Assembly: GCA_029932855.1 (NCBI GenBank)
Contig: JAOZPG010000025.1
Span: 1 to 34,231, forward strand
Direction of reading: 5' to 3'
Source: Bacteroidales bacterium
Lineage (GTDB): Bacteria; Bacteroidota; Bacteroidia; Bacteroidales; VadinHA17
DNA: 34,231 nucleotides
Shown here: positions 15,650 to 24,683 of the stretch, piece by piece
Position numbering within the stretch: position 1 is the stretch's first letter
Layout of the letters: every line of letters begins with the position of its first letter
Program-made: the position numbers and the translations under genes
Notes under the pieces: model-generated
What the model saw: the letters and a program-made list of their open reading frames with translations, nothing else
Told to the model about the DNA's origin: nothing
The model's database searches: none

Positions 15650-16933
15650 ATGAAGACAAATGAGCTATTAAAAATACTTGGCATTATTACAGTACTTCTG
15701 TTAATATTGGCTTTTGTTGGGAAAAAACTTGAATGGTTTGGAAAAGCAGAAACAGTTAAGGTGGCTGTTGAGACAGGGGAATTACGCACAATAGTGGAAA
15801 CAATTAATGCTAACGGCAGGATAAATCCTGAAACAGAAGTCAGAATTACTCCTGAAATATCAGGTGAGATAATTCAATTATACATTAAGGAGGGGCAAAA
15901 TATAGAAGCAGGGACACTGCTGGCAAAGATTAAGCCTGACATTTATATTTCGGCTCAAAACAGGGCTGAAGCTTCATTAAGTTCTGCCAAAGCCCGGTTG
16001 GCACAGGTTGAAGCCAGTTATGACCAGGCTAAATTATCATTTGACAGGAATAAAAAATTATGGGATCAGAAAACTATTTCAAGAGCTGAGTATGAGCAGG
16101 CTGATGCTTCTTATAAAATGGCCAGGGCAGATGTAGAGGCCGGCAAGGCATCGGTTAGAAGTGCCGAAGCTTCACTGAATGAAGCAAAGGAAAACCTTGT
16201 TAAGACTACTTTATATGCACCTATTGGCGGAACTATTTATAGTTTAAAGGTTGAGACAGGAGAAAAGGTGGTTGGGACGGCAATGATGACCGGAACTGAA
16301 ATGATGAGGATTGCTGACCTTGACAGGATGGAGGTTGTTGTTGAGGTAAATGAGAATGATATTGTCAGGGTGAGTCTTTATGATACTGCTGTTGTTGAAG
16401 TGGATGCTTACCTCGATCATGAATTCAGGGGTGTAGTAACTGAGATAGCAAATTCTGCAACATCATCAGGAATGAATGTTGACCAGGTTACAAGCTTTAA
16501 TGTTAAGATACTTCTTATCAGGGATTCTTATAAAGACCTAATAGACGAATCCCATAAAACGCCATTCAGACCGGGTATGTCGGCAACAGTTGAGATAATG
16601 ACTGAGACACGGAACAATATCCTGTCTATCCCGATTCAGGCTGTAACAACCAGGGCTGACACTTCCGGTATTAATGAAGAAGATATGATATCTGCTGCTG
16701 ACCGGGAAAGCAAAGAAGTGGTTTTTGTTGTTAGTGAAGATGAAGAAATGGCCTTAAGCAAAGAAGTTAAAACCGGGATCCAGGACAGGAATTATATAGA
16801 GATTTTATCTGGTATTCAGGAAAATGAGAAGGTTATTGTTTCTCCTTACAGTGCTATTTCAAAGAAACTGAGTGATAGTACACTTATTGAGATTGTTTCG
16901 AAAAAAGATCTTTTCAAAACGGATAAGAAATAA
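15650..16933 (+). CDS. HlyD/MacA-type periplasmic adaptor (membrane fusion protein)
   Basis: This 427-residue protein is anchored by an N-terminal membrane helix (about residues 9-25). Biotinyl-lipoyl-like half-motifs flank an alpha-helical hairpin: residues about 65-90 (ITPEISGEIIQLYIKEGQ) and 180-200 (LYAPIGGTIYSLKVETGE), with the coiled coil about 100-175 rich in Ala, Lys and Glu. A beta-barrel domain and a membrane-proximal domain follow. The architecture fits MacA and related adaptors that link ABC exporters to TolC. In this operon it directly follows the TolC gene, but the next gene is tsaB rather than an ATPase. The pump partner must be encoded elsewhere or shared. Confidence 0.9.
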   Translation: MKTNELLKILGIITVLLLILAFVGKKLEWFGKAETVKVAVETGELRTIVETINANGRINPETEVRITPEISGEIIQLYIKEGQNIEAGTLLAKIKPDIYISAQNRAEASLSSAKARLAQVEASYDQAKLSFDRNKKLWDQKTISRAEYEQADASYKMARADVEAGKASVRSAEASLNEAKENLVKTTLYAPIGGTIYSLKVETGEKVVGTAMMTGTEMMRIADLDRMEVVVEVNENDIVRVSLYDTAVVEVDAYLDHEFRGVVTEIANSATSSGMNVDQVTSFNVKILLIRDSYKDLIDESHKTPFRPGMSATVEIMTETRNNILSIPIQAVTTRADTSGINEEDMISAADRESKEVVFVVSEDEEMALSKEVKTGIQDRNYIEILSGIQENEKVIVSPYSAISKKLSDSTLIEIVSKKDLFKTDKK

Positions 16934-16950
16934 AGTATTTCTAATGGATC

Positions 16951-17658
16951 ATGGCAAAAATTGTTCATATAGAAACTGCAACAAACACTTGTTCTGCAGC
17001 TCTTTCTTCCGGCGAGGAGTTGATATCATTCAGGGAAAGCCATATTGACAAATCACATGCAGGCTTATTAACTGTTTTTATAGGAGAGCTGTTTAAAGAG
17101 GCTGGTATTTCTCCTAAAGATATTGATGCAATATCTGTAAGCATGGGACCCGGATCATATACGGGTCTTAGAATTGGTGTTTCGGTAGCAAAGGGCATGG
17201 CTTATAGTCTTAATATACCCCTTATAGCAGTTGATACATTAAAAGCAATGACTCAGGGCTATTTAAAAAGAGATTTTGTGGATAATAATAAATCTTTTCT
17301 TTTATGTCCGATGATAGATGCCAGGAGAATGGAGGTATATCTTTCATTATTTGATCAGAAAATGCAAAGGATGAAGGAAACAGAGGCTGTTGTAATAGAT
17401 AAAAATTCATTTTCTGAAGAACTGGAGGAAAACAAAATATTTTTCTTTGGTTCAGGTGCCCCAAAATGTAAAGCCATTATCAGTCATAATAATGCTGTAT
17501 TTATTGAAGATTTTCAGAATTCAGCCAGAGATATGATAAGTCTTGCATACCGGCAGTTTAAAATAGAAGACTTTGTGGATGTCGCCTATTTTGAGCCCTA
17601 TTACCTTAAAGATTTTATTGCTACAACTCCTAAGAATAAAATTTTAGGTTCTTATTAG
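16951..17658 (+). CDS. tsaB: tRNA threonylcarbamoyladenosine biosynthesis protein TsaB
   Basis: This 235-residue ASKHA-fold protein has the TsaB signature HIETATNTCSAALS at residues 6-19 and MGPGSYTGLRIGVSVAKG near residues 65-82. TsaB scaffolds TsaD (and TsaE) in the synthesis of N6-threonylcarbamoyladenosine at position 37 of ANN-decoding tRNAs, an essential cytoplasmic modification. The length is usual. It lies 17 bases after the adaptor gene on the same strand, so it may be read through from the efflux genes without a functional connection. Confidence 0.93.
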   Translation: MAKIVHIETATNTCSAALSSGEELISFRESHIDKSHAGLLTVFIGELFKEAGISPKDIDAISVSMGPGSYTGLRIGVSVAKGMAYSLNIPLIAVDTLKAMTQGYLKRDFVDNNKSFLLCPMIDARRMEVYLSLFDQKMQRMKETEAVVIDKNSFSEELEENKIFFFGSGAPKCKAIISHNNAVFIEDFQNSARDMISLAYRQFKIEDFVDVAYFEPYYLKDFIATTPKNKILGSY

Positions 17659-17800
17659 TTTTTTCTACTTTTTATTTCTTTTTGGGGACTGTCATTATGA
17701 AAGAATATGTAGGTTTGGCATTATTAATGAAGTAGTTTGTGAGTAATTGATTCATGGACTAAAATGAATTGGACTTGAGAACAAACTGAAGTATTAAAAA

Positions 17801-18586
17801 ATGTTACGATCAGCATATATAAGTGGACTGGTATTATTATTTGCATTCATGACCGGAGCTGGGGCATATTGCCAGGAAAGCAGGATGGCGGATTATCTGG
17901 GTGAATCACTTGAGTATTCTTTGTATTATAGTTTTATCAGGGCCGGTGAGGCAAAATTGAGTTTTGATAAGGATTCTTCCGGGATGTATCATATTAAGAT
18001 GGATTCGAAAACAATTGGACTGGCTAATTCTCTTTACCATATACGTGATATTTATGAATGTATTATGGATCCGCAAACAGCTTATCCCTTACTGGCAATA
18101 CGCAATGTAAGAGAAGGGCGTTACAGAGCGTATAATGAAGTTACTTTCGATCATTCTTCCAGGGAGGATTCAAGCATAGTTTACAGCCAGAAAAAAGGGA
18201 TGCTTGTAGTGCCTAAGGATATATATGATATATTGTCGGGGTTTTACCTGCTTAGGAAAGAGTATTTAACAGATTCACTGCAGATAGGTGATACCATACT
18301 TATTGAAACATATTTTACAGATGAGGTATTTGACCTGAAAGTCAGGTATGTAGGTAAGGAAAAAATAAAAACCGAATATGGAAAGATTAATTGCCTGAAA
18401 TTTAATCCTGTTACAGAAGTTGGAAGGGCCTTTAAAACACAGAATGATATGTCAATATGGTTTAGTGATGATAAGAACCATCTGCCTGTAAAGGTTTGGC
18501 TGGATCTCAGGTTTGGCTCAGTAAGAGTTGATCTGATTGGTTTTAAAGGCCTTAAGTATGAGCATAGGCTCAGCCTTGATAAATAA
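17801..18586 (+). CDS. DUF3108 family exported protein
   Basis: This 261-residue protein has an N-terminal signal peptide (about residues 1-24, ending before QES) and a single DUF3108 domain: a beta-rich lipocalin/LolB-like fold starting at GESLEYSLYYSFIRAGEA and including the HIRDIYECIMD and IWFSDDKNHLPVKVW blocks. Family members are periplasmic or outer-membrane-associated and of unknown function. It follows tsaB after a 142-base gap with no clear terminator and precedes efp by 76 bases. The domain call is firm, but I assign no biochemical role. Confidence 0.8.
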   Translation: MLRSAYISGLVLLFAFMTGAGAYCQESRMADYLGESLEYSLYYSFIRAGEAKLSFDKDSSGMYHIKMDSKTIGLANSLYHIRDIYECIMDPQTAYPLLAIRNVREGRYRAYNEVTFDHSSREDSSIVYSQKKGMLVVPKDIYDILSGFYLLRKEYLTDSLQIGDTILIETYFTDEVFDLKVRYVGKEKIKTEYGKINCLKFNPVTEVGRAFKTQNDMSIWFSDDKNHLPVKVWLDLRFGSVRVDLIGFKGLKYEHRLSLDK

Positions 18587-18622
18587 AGTTCAACAGGATT
18601 CTTATAATAAGAAGCTTTCTGT

Positions 18623-18630
18623 TATTTTTG
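18623..18630 (+). promoter_or_regulatory. Candidate -7 element before efp
   Basis: TATTTTTG matches the TAnnTTTG -7 consensus 32 bases before the efp start. The expected TTTG is not present 19-21 bases upstream, so the match is only half supported. Confidence 0.3.
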
Positions 18631-18662
18631 TATTTTAGAAACCGGCAGATTAATAAATAATT

Positions 18663-19232
18663 ATGGCTTCAACAGCAGATTTTAGAAATGGATTGTGTAT
18701 TGAATTTAATAATGATCTGTTCACAATAGTACAATTTCAACATGTGAAACCTGGAAAGGGACCGGCCTTTGTAAGGACAAAACTTAAGAGCATTAAAACG
18801 GGCAAAGTAATTGATAATACTTTTTCGGCAGGACATAAGGTTACAGTTGCCCGAATAGAAAGACGAACATACCAGTTCCTTTATAAGGATGATATAGGGT
18901 TTCATTTTATGCATAATGAAACATTTGAACAGATAAATCTTCCTGAAGATCTGATGCCCTCAGCGGGTTTTATGAAAGAAGGTCAGGAAGTGGAGATAGT
19001 ATTCCATGCCGAAACAGAAACAGCTCTTTCATGCGATCTGCCAGCCTTTGTTACGCTCGAGGTTACTTATACTGAACCGGGAGTTAAGGGTGATACGACA
19101 TCTACTACAGCCCTTAAAGTTGCCGAACTTGAAACAGGTGCAAAATTAAATGTTCCTTTATTTGTAAATACAGGGGATTTAATAAAAGTAGATACAAGAG
19201 ATAATTCATATTCTGAACGAGTGAAGAAATAG
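18663..19232 (+). CDS. efp: Translation elongation factor P
   Basis: This 189-residue protein shows the three beta-barrel domains of EF-P, with the modified-lysine loop at PGKGPAF (K32) and the typical end block NTGDLIKVDTRDNSYSERVK. EF-P binds between the P and E sites of the ribosome and relieves stalling at consecutive prolines. The loop carries Lys as in the EpmA/YmfI-type or unmodified groups; no modification enzyme is encoded here. The start is fixed by MASTADFRNG. It is followed 12 bases later by a PP2C-type phosphatase gene. Confidence 0.96.
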   Translation: MASTADFRNGLCIEFNNDLFTIVQFQHVKPGKGPAFVRTKLKSIKTGKVIDNTFSAGHKVTVARIERRTYQFLYKDDIGFHFMHNETFEQINLPEDLMPSAGFMKEGQEVEIVFHAETETALSCDLPAFVTLEVTYTEPGVKGDTTSTTALKVAELETGAKLNVPLFVNTGDLIKVDTRDNSYSERVKK

Positions 19233-19244
19233 AATACCTCTTTT

Positions 19245-20477
19245 ATGACGGATAAAGCATCTATTAAGAGATTAAAGCTTACCAGGTTTAAACTTGATTC
19301 CCTGTTAAATATTACTCAGGCGATTAATGAGAACCTGTCGGCTGACGAACTTTTAAATAAAGCTGAATATATACTCCGTAAGGAGTTGAATATTGGGAAA
19401 CTTGTAATTTTCAAGAAGTCTGACAACTGGGAATGCGTACTTGAATCGGGTTGCCCCGAAGGTAGTTGTGCAAATATCAATGTAGAGGAAGTATTGCTGC
19501 CCCACACAGAAATTACTTTTATTACTTCATCTTATGAGGATAGCCTGAAAGGTTTTGATATTATAATTCCCGTATATAACAATAATTCTCCCCTGGCATT
19601 TGTAATAATTGGTGATATTGACGAAGAAGGTGAGGGCGTGAGTCCGGTTATCAAGCACCTGAATTTCATACAGACTCTTTCTAATATAGTTATGGTTGCC
19701 ATTGAGAATATAAGGCTTTTTGAAGATAGCCTTAAGCAGGAGGCACTGAAAAAGGAGCTTGAACTCGCATCTCATATGCAGGCAATGCTTATACCTGACA
19801 ATAAGGCACTTCCGCAGAATGATCAATTTAAAGTCTCGGGCTTTTACCAGCCACATTATGAAGTTGGAGGAGATTATTATGATTGCATAGATCTTGGGAA
19901 ACACCAGCTGGGATTTTGTATGGCCGATGTATCCGGGAAGGGAATATCTGCTGCTTTACTTATGGCTAATTTCCAGGCTTCATTAAGATCATTGTTCACC
20001 AGTGAGATATTACTGGATGAGCTTGTTCGTAAGCTTAACACCCGCGTAATTGATTCGGTTCATGGAGAGAAGTTCATTACCATTTTTATTGGAAAATATA
20101 ATACAGAAACACATATATTGGAATATATCAATGCTGCCCATAATCCTCCTGTGTTTTTTGAACTTGATTCCGGTAATATTATTAAATTTAACAGTAGCTG
20201 TGTTGGGATTGGTATGCTTGATGAGATACCAAAGATAGATGTTGGCTCATATCAGCTTACTGGAAACTCGAAGATTATTTGTTATACTGACGGTTTATCT
20301 GAGTTACCTGATGAAAATGATAAAGAAATTGGGACCAGTGCCATTGAAGAGAATATAAAAAACACGAAAAGCATAGCATCCAATATTAAATCACTTATAG
20401 CAAGTCTTGAAATAAACAGTGATAACGATAAGTTGTTTGATGACGTTTCTATACTGGGACTGGAATTCCTGGTTTAA
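19245..20477 (+). CDS. GAF domain-PP2C (SpoIIE/RsbU-type) serine phosphatase
   Basis: This 410-residue cytoplasmic protein has two parts. Residues about 15-165 form a GAF-like sensory domain, with a short helical linker (about 165-190). Residues about 190-410 form a SpoIIE/RsbU-type PP2C phosphatase domain with metal-binding motifs VGGDYYDCI (about 207-215), MADVSGKGISAALLMA (about 225-240) and CYTDGLSE (about 346-353). Such enzymes dephosphorylate anti-sigma-factor antagonists in partner-switching pathways. No anti-sigma kinase or STAS antagonist is adjacent, so the target is unknown. It converges with the O-antigen ligase gene with only 20 bases between them. Confidence 0.88.
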   Translation: MTDKASIKRLKLTRFKLDSLLNITQAINENLSADELLNKAEYILRKELNIGKLVIFKKSDNWECVLESGCPEGSCANINVEEVLLPHTEITFITSSYEDSLKGFDIIIPVYNNNSPLAFVIIGDIDEEGEGVSPVIKHLNFIQTLSNIVMVAIENIRLFEDSLKQEALKKELELASHMQAMLIPDNKALPQNDQFKVSGFYQPHYEVGGDYYDCIDLGKHQLGFCMADVSGKGISAALLMANFQASLRSLFTSEILLDELVRKLNTRVIDSVHGEKFITIFIGKYNTETHILEYINAAHNPPVFFELDSGNIIKFNSSCVGIGMLDEIPKIDVGSYQLTGNSKIICYTDGLSELPDENDKEIGTSAIEENIKNTKSIASNIKSLIASLEINSDNDKLFDDVSILGLEFLV

Positions 20478-20497
20478 ATAAATCATTTGCCATCATT

Positions 20498-21970
20498 TTA
20501 TTCTCTAGGGGCTTCTTGCTTTAATGCCTTTTCATTATTATGGAATACATCCAAGGCAACTATTATAGCCATAAAGCCCCAAAACAGGGCTGATGCTTTA
20601 TCTGTATCCAGGAAATTATTTAATAAACCATGAACAGCATAGCTTGTAAGTCCCAGGCTGACAGACAGAGCCAGCCAGTTATTTTCTGAAGTACTTTTAA
20701 TATAGAACCTGAAGCCGGTATATAAAGCAAGGTAAATAATGAGTATAATAGAAAAAGCTCCCGGGATGCCTGTTTCAGCCAGAGGCCCCAGGTACTCACT
20801 GTGAGCATTTCCCCAATCAGCGAAATTTGTACTTATAATGGTACGGTTTGCAGAATTCTGCCATCCTGCGTACTGGAACATATAGGTGCCGGGGCCCCAG
20901 CCAAACAGGGGCTTTTGTTCAAACATGTCAAGAGCGGCTTCCCACCTGTTTATCCTTTCAAGGTTTGATGCATCTGAAGAAATATTGGAAATAGATTGTA
21001 TATGTTTGGCAATATTTGTTGATGAATCTTGTCTGTTTTTTTCAAGCTTCATAATAATTGTTGACCATGAACTAATAACAACGATTAGGATTAATGCGCT
21101 GGTTAGAAGCAATATAACAGGTTTAATTTTAAGTTTTACAAGAATGAATACCCCAATAGCTGCTATACTGCTTAACCATGCTGCTCTTGAATAGGAAAAT
21201 GCAAGTCCTGTTAAAAAAAGTAGCACGGCAAGCCATATTAGATACTTATTATTTCCCTTATAGTTGCCGGCAGGAATAAATCCAATCATAGCCATGAGTA
21301 TCATTGCTATTACAGCGCCATATGAAGTGTGATCATTAAAAAAGGGAGTTGAAGCTATATGTGCGGCCGGCTGATTAAATAATCCTTCCCCTGCCAGCCT
21401 GACCATGGCATAAATGATAATTATTGATAATCCGAGAGAGAATAAAAACAAGAATCTGTTCATATTTTCTTTCTTTTTGAACAATACAACTGCCAGGAAG
21501 TAAAAACTTGTAATGAACCACAGCCTTGATATAAGAAACTTTACTGAAACAAGTGGCATGGTACTGCTAAGCGTTGTAATAAATATCCATCCTATATGGA
21601 AGAAAATAGCCAGACTGAGAGGATGTTTCAAAATGGCTTTTGGATACTTAGCCTCAAGAAAGAATTTTAACCAGAAAATGAGTGTAAGAAGAATCATTAT
21701 TGGTTCAGTCGGCAGGTAGAGATTAAAGTCAAGTCCGGGTACAAGTTCTTTTAGCTGTAAAGACATAGGTACCAGGAATACCAGGACCAAGAAACTTAGT
21801 TCAAGAGAGTAAAAACTTAGCCATGCAAAAAAAAGCAAAACAGGGAAAATACTAAAGTAATAAATCCCGAAATAAAGGAAGAAACTGTTGCTTACAATGA
21901 AGAGGAGGCTAATATAAAAAAGCCATCTGAGGTTCTTATCTTCCAGGAACTTTTTTCCCAATAATCCCAT
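20498..21970 (-). CDS. O-antigen ligase/polymerase-like membrane protein (Wzy_C domain)
   Basis: This 490-residue protein has about 11-12 predicted membrane helices and the Wzy_C signature region, including FGWGPGTYMFQYA and the loop NWGNAHSEYLGPLAETG-like segment (NAHSEYLGPLAETGIPG) with its conserved His and Glu. The family contains WaaL O-antigen ligases, Wzy polymerases and related exopolysaccharide polymerases; sequence alone does not separate them. The gene starts exactly one base before the stop of the Wzz-like gene upstream, so the pair is surely cotranscribed and points to surface polysaccharide assembly. Confidence 0.85.
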   Translation of the reverse strand: MGLLGKKFLEDKNLRWLFYISLLFIVSNSFFLYFGIYYFSIFPVLLFFAWLSFYSLELSFLVLVFLVPMSLQLKELVPGLDFNLYLPTEPIMILLTLIFWLKFFLEAKYPKAILKHPLSLAIFFHIGWIFITTLSSTMPLVSVKFLISRLWFITSFYFLAVVLFKKKENMNRFLFLFSLGLSIIIIYAMVRLAGEGLFNQPAAHIASTPFFNDHTSYGAVIAMILMAMIGFIPAGNYKGNNKYLIWLAVLLFLTGLAFSYSRAAWLSSIAAIGVFILVKLKIKPVILLLTSALILIVVISSWSTIIMKLEKNRQDSSTNIAKHIQSISNISSDASNLERINRWEAALDMFEQKPLFGWGPGTYMFQYAGWQNSANRTIISTNFADWGNAHSEYLGPLAETGIPGAFSIILIIYLALYTGFRFYIKSTSENNWLALSVSLGLTSYAVHGLLNNFLDTDKASALFWGFMAIIVALDVFHNNEKALKQEAPRE

Positions 21971-22987
21971 TTAGATCTGGTCTTTCTTAATAGTTTCTAT
22001 GATGATCATACCAAAAAGACTGAATAAAAGGGCAGAGAAAACAGAGATAATAACTATCAGGCTTTTCTTGGGATAAGTTTTCTTTTCAGCTTTTTCAGCT
22101 TTGTTTACAATAAAAGTATGGGGAAGGTTTAATTGTGCATCTACCCTGGATCTTGTATATTTATCCTTAAGCAGGCTCAGGCGTTCACTTTCATCTTCAA
22201 GGAATTCTTTTAAAAATAAAAAACTGCCACCATATTTACCCAATATCTCTATTCGTTTTTCAAGTTTGTCGGCCAGCTCTGTATTCCCTTTGGTTTGTGC
22301 TATTAACCAGGCTTCATTTAATCCGACAGATTGGGTTTCGACATTGTATATCCCCATTTCTCCAAGCCTTGTAAGAGAGTCTTCGATTGCTTTTATTTCA
22401 TCCTGTAACTGCTCATATTCTTTAGAGACTATTTTATAAGCTTCTTTTGCCCTTTTCTTTTGCATCCGGTTCATGGTGGAATCGAGAAGCATAGCTATTT
22501 CATTTGCCATATCAGCAGCGATCTGTGGGTCCTCATCAAGCACGCTGATATTTATAGACATATATTCGGTTTTCCTGAAGCTGACATTGCTTTTAAATTT
22601 TTTATTCAGCTGTGTATACCTGTATTTAGCATCATCTTTAATGCCATAATGTTCAAATAGATTATACTTTAGTACAAGTTGTTGTTTTATCTCCTCAGAC
22701 CTCAGGATTTGCAATAGTTGCTCAGTTTCTTCTTCTTCTCCAAAGGATAATACACCTGATCGCTGATTATCACTGGTTGTGGAAACCAAAGCTTGTGATA
22801 CAGAGATCCCTGAAGCCGGAAACATTACAACTGAAGACTTGAATTTGGGTGTTATAGTCAGGGAAACGGCAGTTGATATAATGGCCGCAATTATTCCAAT
22901 AATTATTAGAGGTTTTCTTCTGGCATACAAATATAGGATCAGGTTTGTTGAATTTAGACTGAAATCGTCCTTTTGCTTTTTTTCCAT
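21971..22987 (-). CDS. Wzz/GNVR-type polysaccharide chain-length determinant
   Basis: This 338-residue protein has the typical layout of a Wzz co-polymerase: membrane helix 1 at about residues 30-49, a long periplasmic region with coiled-coil character (about 160-290, charged and heptad-like), and membrane helix 2 at about 308-330, preceded by a Pro-Lys-Lys boundary. No C-terminal tyrosine kinase domain is present, so it is the kinase-free form. It determines the modal length of O-antigen or capsule made by a Wzy polymerase; the gene immediately downstream encodes such a protein. No other glycan genes are in the window. Confidence 0.85.
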   Translation of the reverse strand: MEKKQKDDFSLNSTNLILYLYARRKPLIIIGIIAAIISTAVSLTITPKFKSSVVMFPASGISVSQALVSTTSDNQRSGVLSFGEEEETEQLLQILRSEEIKQQLVLKYNLFEHYGIKDDAKYRYTQLNKKFKSNVSFRKTEYMSINISVLDEDPQIAADMANEIAMLLDSTMNRMQKKRAKEAYKIVSKEYEQLQDEIKAIEDSLTRLGEMGIYNVETQSVGLNEAWLIAQTKGNTELADKLEKRIEILGKYGGSFLFLKEFLEDESERLSLLKDKYTRSRVDAQLNLPHTFIVNKAEKAEKKTYPKKSLIVIISVFSALLFSLFGMIIIETIKKDQI

Positions 22988-23095
22988 GTTAGGGATTTAT
23001 TTAGAGATAAATAAGTTCAATTATGCTGATATTTCAGAAACGTCTTATTCCTGCCAATATTATAAGCTTGAGGAGAAAAATTTCAGCTTATATTC

Positions 23096-24394
23096 TTATT
23101 TGATAACAATGAGAAAATAGTTCTTTTTGCCTTTTTGGATCAATATATATTTGTTGTTTAACAGGAAGCTGTTATTAATTAATAATTCCAGGTCCATTAT
23201 TTTTTCCTTATTAATATTCAGACCTCCCCCGCTTACCAGCCTTTTCAGCTCTCCTCTCGAAGGGAAAATTCCGGTTTTTTCTGTCAGAAGTTCAATAAGG
23301 GGAATGCCATTATTAATAGTTTCAGATGTTAATTCAAATTGAGGGACCCCTTCAAATACTGCAAGAAAAGTATTTTCATCTATCTTTCTCAGCGACTCGG
23401 TTGTTCCCTTTCCAAATAATATTCCGGATGCTTCTTTCGAAGCTTCCAGCTCCTTAATGCCGTGAGTAAGAATAGTAACCTCGTCAGCAAGTTTTTTTTG
23501 CAGAAGCCTTTGGTGAGGGGCTTCCCTGTGGAGGGATATCAGCTCTTCAATTTCTTTTCTTGGCAGTACGGTGAATATTTTAATATATTTTTCGGCATCC
23601 TCATCTGACACATTCAGCCAGAACTGGTAAAACTTATATGGAGATGTTTTTGTTCCGTCAAGCCATATATTCCCTGATTCTGTTTTTCCGAATTTTGTCC
23701 CGTCAGATTTGGTTATAAGAGGGCATGTAAGAGCATAAGCCTCACCCGATGCCTTTCTTCTTATTAGCTCGGTTCCGGTTACAATGTTTCCCCATTGGTC
23801 AGACCCTCCCATTTGTAATTTACAATCGTAGGTTTTAAAAAGATGAAGGAAATCCGTTCCCTGTACAAGCTGGTACGAAAACTCGGTAAAAGACATTCCT
23901 TCCTTTGATTCAGATCCAATCCTGTTTTTTACAGAATCTTTTGCCATCATATAATTTACGGTAATATGTTTTCCAATATCACGAATGAAATCCAGAAAGC
24001 TGAATTCTTTCATCCAGTCGTAATTGTTTACCAGCACCGCATCGTTTGGTTTTTCTGAATTAAAATCAAGGAAATTAGACAGTTGTTTCTTAATAGCTTC
24101 CTGGTTATGGCGAAGGGTTTTTTCATCAAGCAGGTTTCTTTCCTGGGATTTCCCGGAAGGGTCACCAATCATGCCAGTGGCGCCTCCGACAAGCACGACA
24201 GGCTTGTGTCCGGCCAGCTGGAAGAATTTAAGTAGCATAATACCGGCCAGATTCCCTATATGCAGTGAGTTGGCTGAAGGATCAAAACCAATATATCCTA
24301 TACCCATATTATTATTAAGGTAGTCTTCTGTACCGGGCATGATATCATGTATCATACCCCTCCATTTCAATTCTTCAACAAAATTCATAGCCAT
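23096..24394 (-). CDS. tyrS: Tyrosyl-tRNA synthetase
   Basis: The start at 24394 ([14 protein letters not shown]) gives 432 residues; MNFVEEL at 24388 is an equally good choice, while the longer frame would need a TTG start. This is a class I aminoacyl-tRNA synthetase with an HIGH-type motif HIGN (residues 45-48) and a KMSKS-type motif KFGKT (234-238). The tyrosine pocket is recognisable in [11 protein letters not shown] (about 194-204), and an S4 RNA-binding domain lies at the C-terminus (about 360-430). It charges tRNA-Tyr in the cytoplasm. Confidence 0.96.
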   Translation of the reverse strand: MAMNFVEELKWRGMIHDIMPGTEDYLNNNMGIGYIGFDPSANSLHIGNLAGIMLLKFFQLAGHKPVVLVGGATGMIGDPSGKSQERNLLDEKTLRHNQEAIKKQLSNFLDFNSEKPNDAVLVNNYDWMKEFSFLDFIRDIGKHITVNYMMAKDSVKNRIGSESKEGMSFTEFSYQLVQGTDFLHLFKTYDCKLQMGGSDQWGNIVTGTELIRRKASGEAYALTCPLITKSDGTKFGKTESGNIWLDGTKTSPYKFYQFWLNVSDEDAEKYIKIFTVLPRKEIEELISLHREAPHQRLLQKKLADEVTILTHGIKELEASKEASGILFGKGTTESLRKIDENTFLAVFEGVPQFELTSETINNGIPLIELLTEKTGIFPSRGELKRLVSGGGLNINKEKIMDLELLINNSFLLNNKYILIQKGKKNYFLIVIK

Positions 24395-24432
24395 ATTCTG
24401 ATTTTTGGACAACCCGATTTTAATTTTTTATG

Positions 24433-24440
24433 CAAATATA
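24433..24440 (-). promoter_or_regulatory. Candidate -7 element for tyrS
   Basis: The minus strand reads TATATTTG, an exact TAnnTTTG match, 38 bases before the chosen tyrS start. Only a T-run (no TTTG) lies at the expected -33 distance. Confidence 0.4.
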
Positions 24441-24475
24441 CATTAACTGCATAAAAAAAATTCATACTGAGGCTC

Positions 24476-24509
24476 CCTCTGACCTATTAAATTAATAAAT
24501 TATCAGAGG
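24476..24509. repeat. Inverted repeat in the gap between tyrS and a T9SS protein gene
   Basis: CCTCTGA (24476-24482) and TCAGAGG (24503-24509) are exact complements separated by 20 AT-rich bases. The 289-base gap 24395-24683 holds three more small symmetries: a hairpin TGTGC-CTTA-GCACA at 24525-24538, the 10-base inverted pair AACATTTGTT/AACAAATGTT (24564-24573 and 24622-24631), and the direct repeat AAGCTATTCGA (24608-24618 and 24681-24691). No open frame of note is present. The role is unknown; terminator or remnant-element roles are possible. Confidence 0.4.
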
Positions 24510-24683
24510 AAAGATAGTAAATAATGTGCCTTAGCACACTTTCGGGTAATTGAAAGAGGAAAGAACATTTGTTTCATTTTCTTTTTGAAACTAGTAGTAA
24601 ACAATATAAGCTATTCGAATTAACAAATGTTTCAAAAATGTGTTAAATCGCCAATAACTCGTCCCCAATAATTTAATTTCAAG

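Noticed and set aside
23062-23091. Terminator after tyrS
   Set aside because: ATAAGCT/AGCTTAT form a 7-base stem with a long loop, but no T-run follows on the minus strand.
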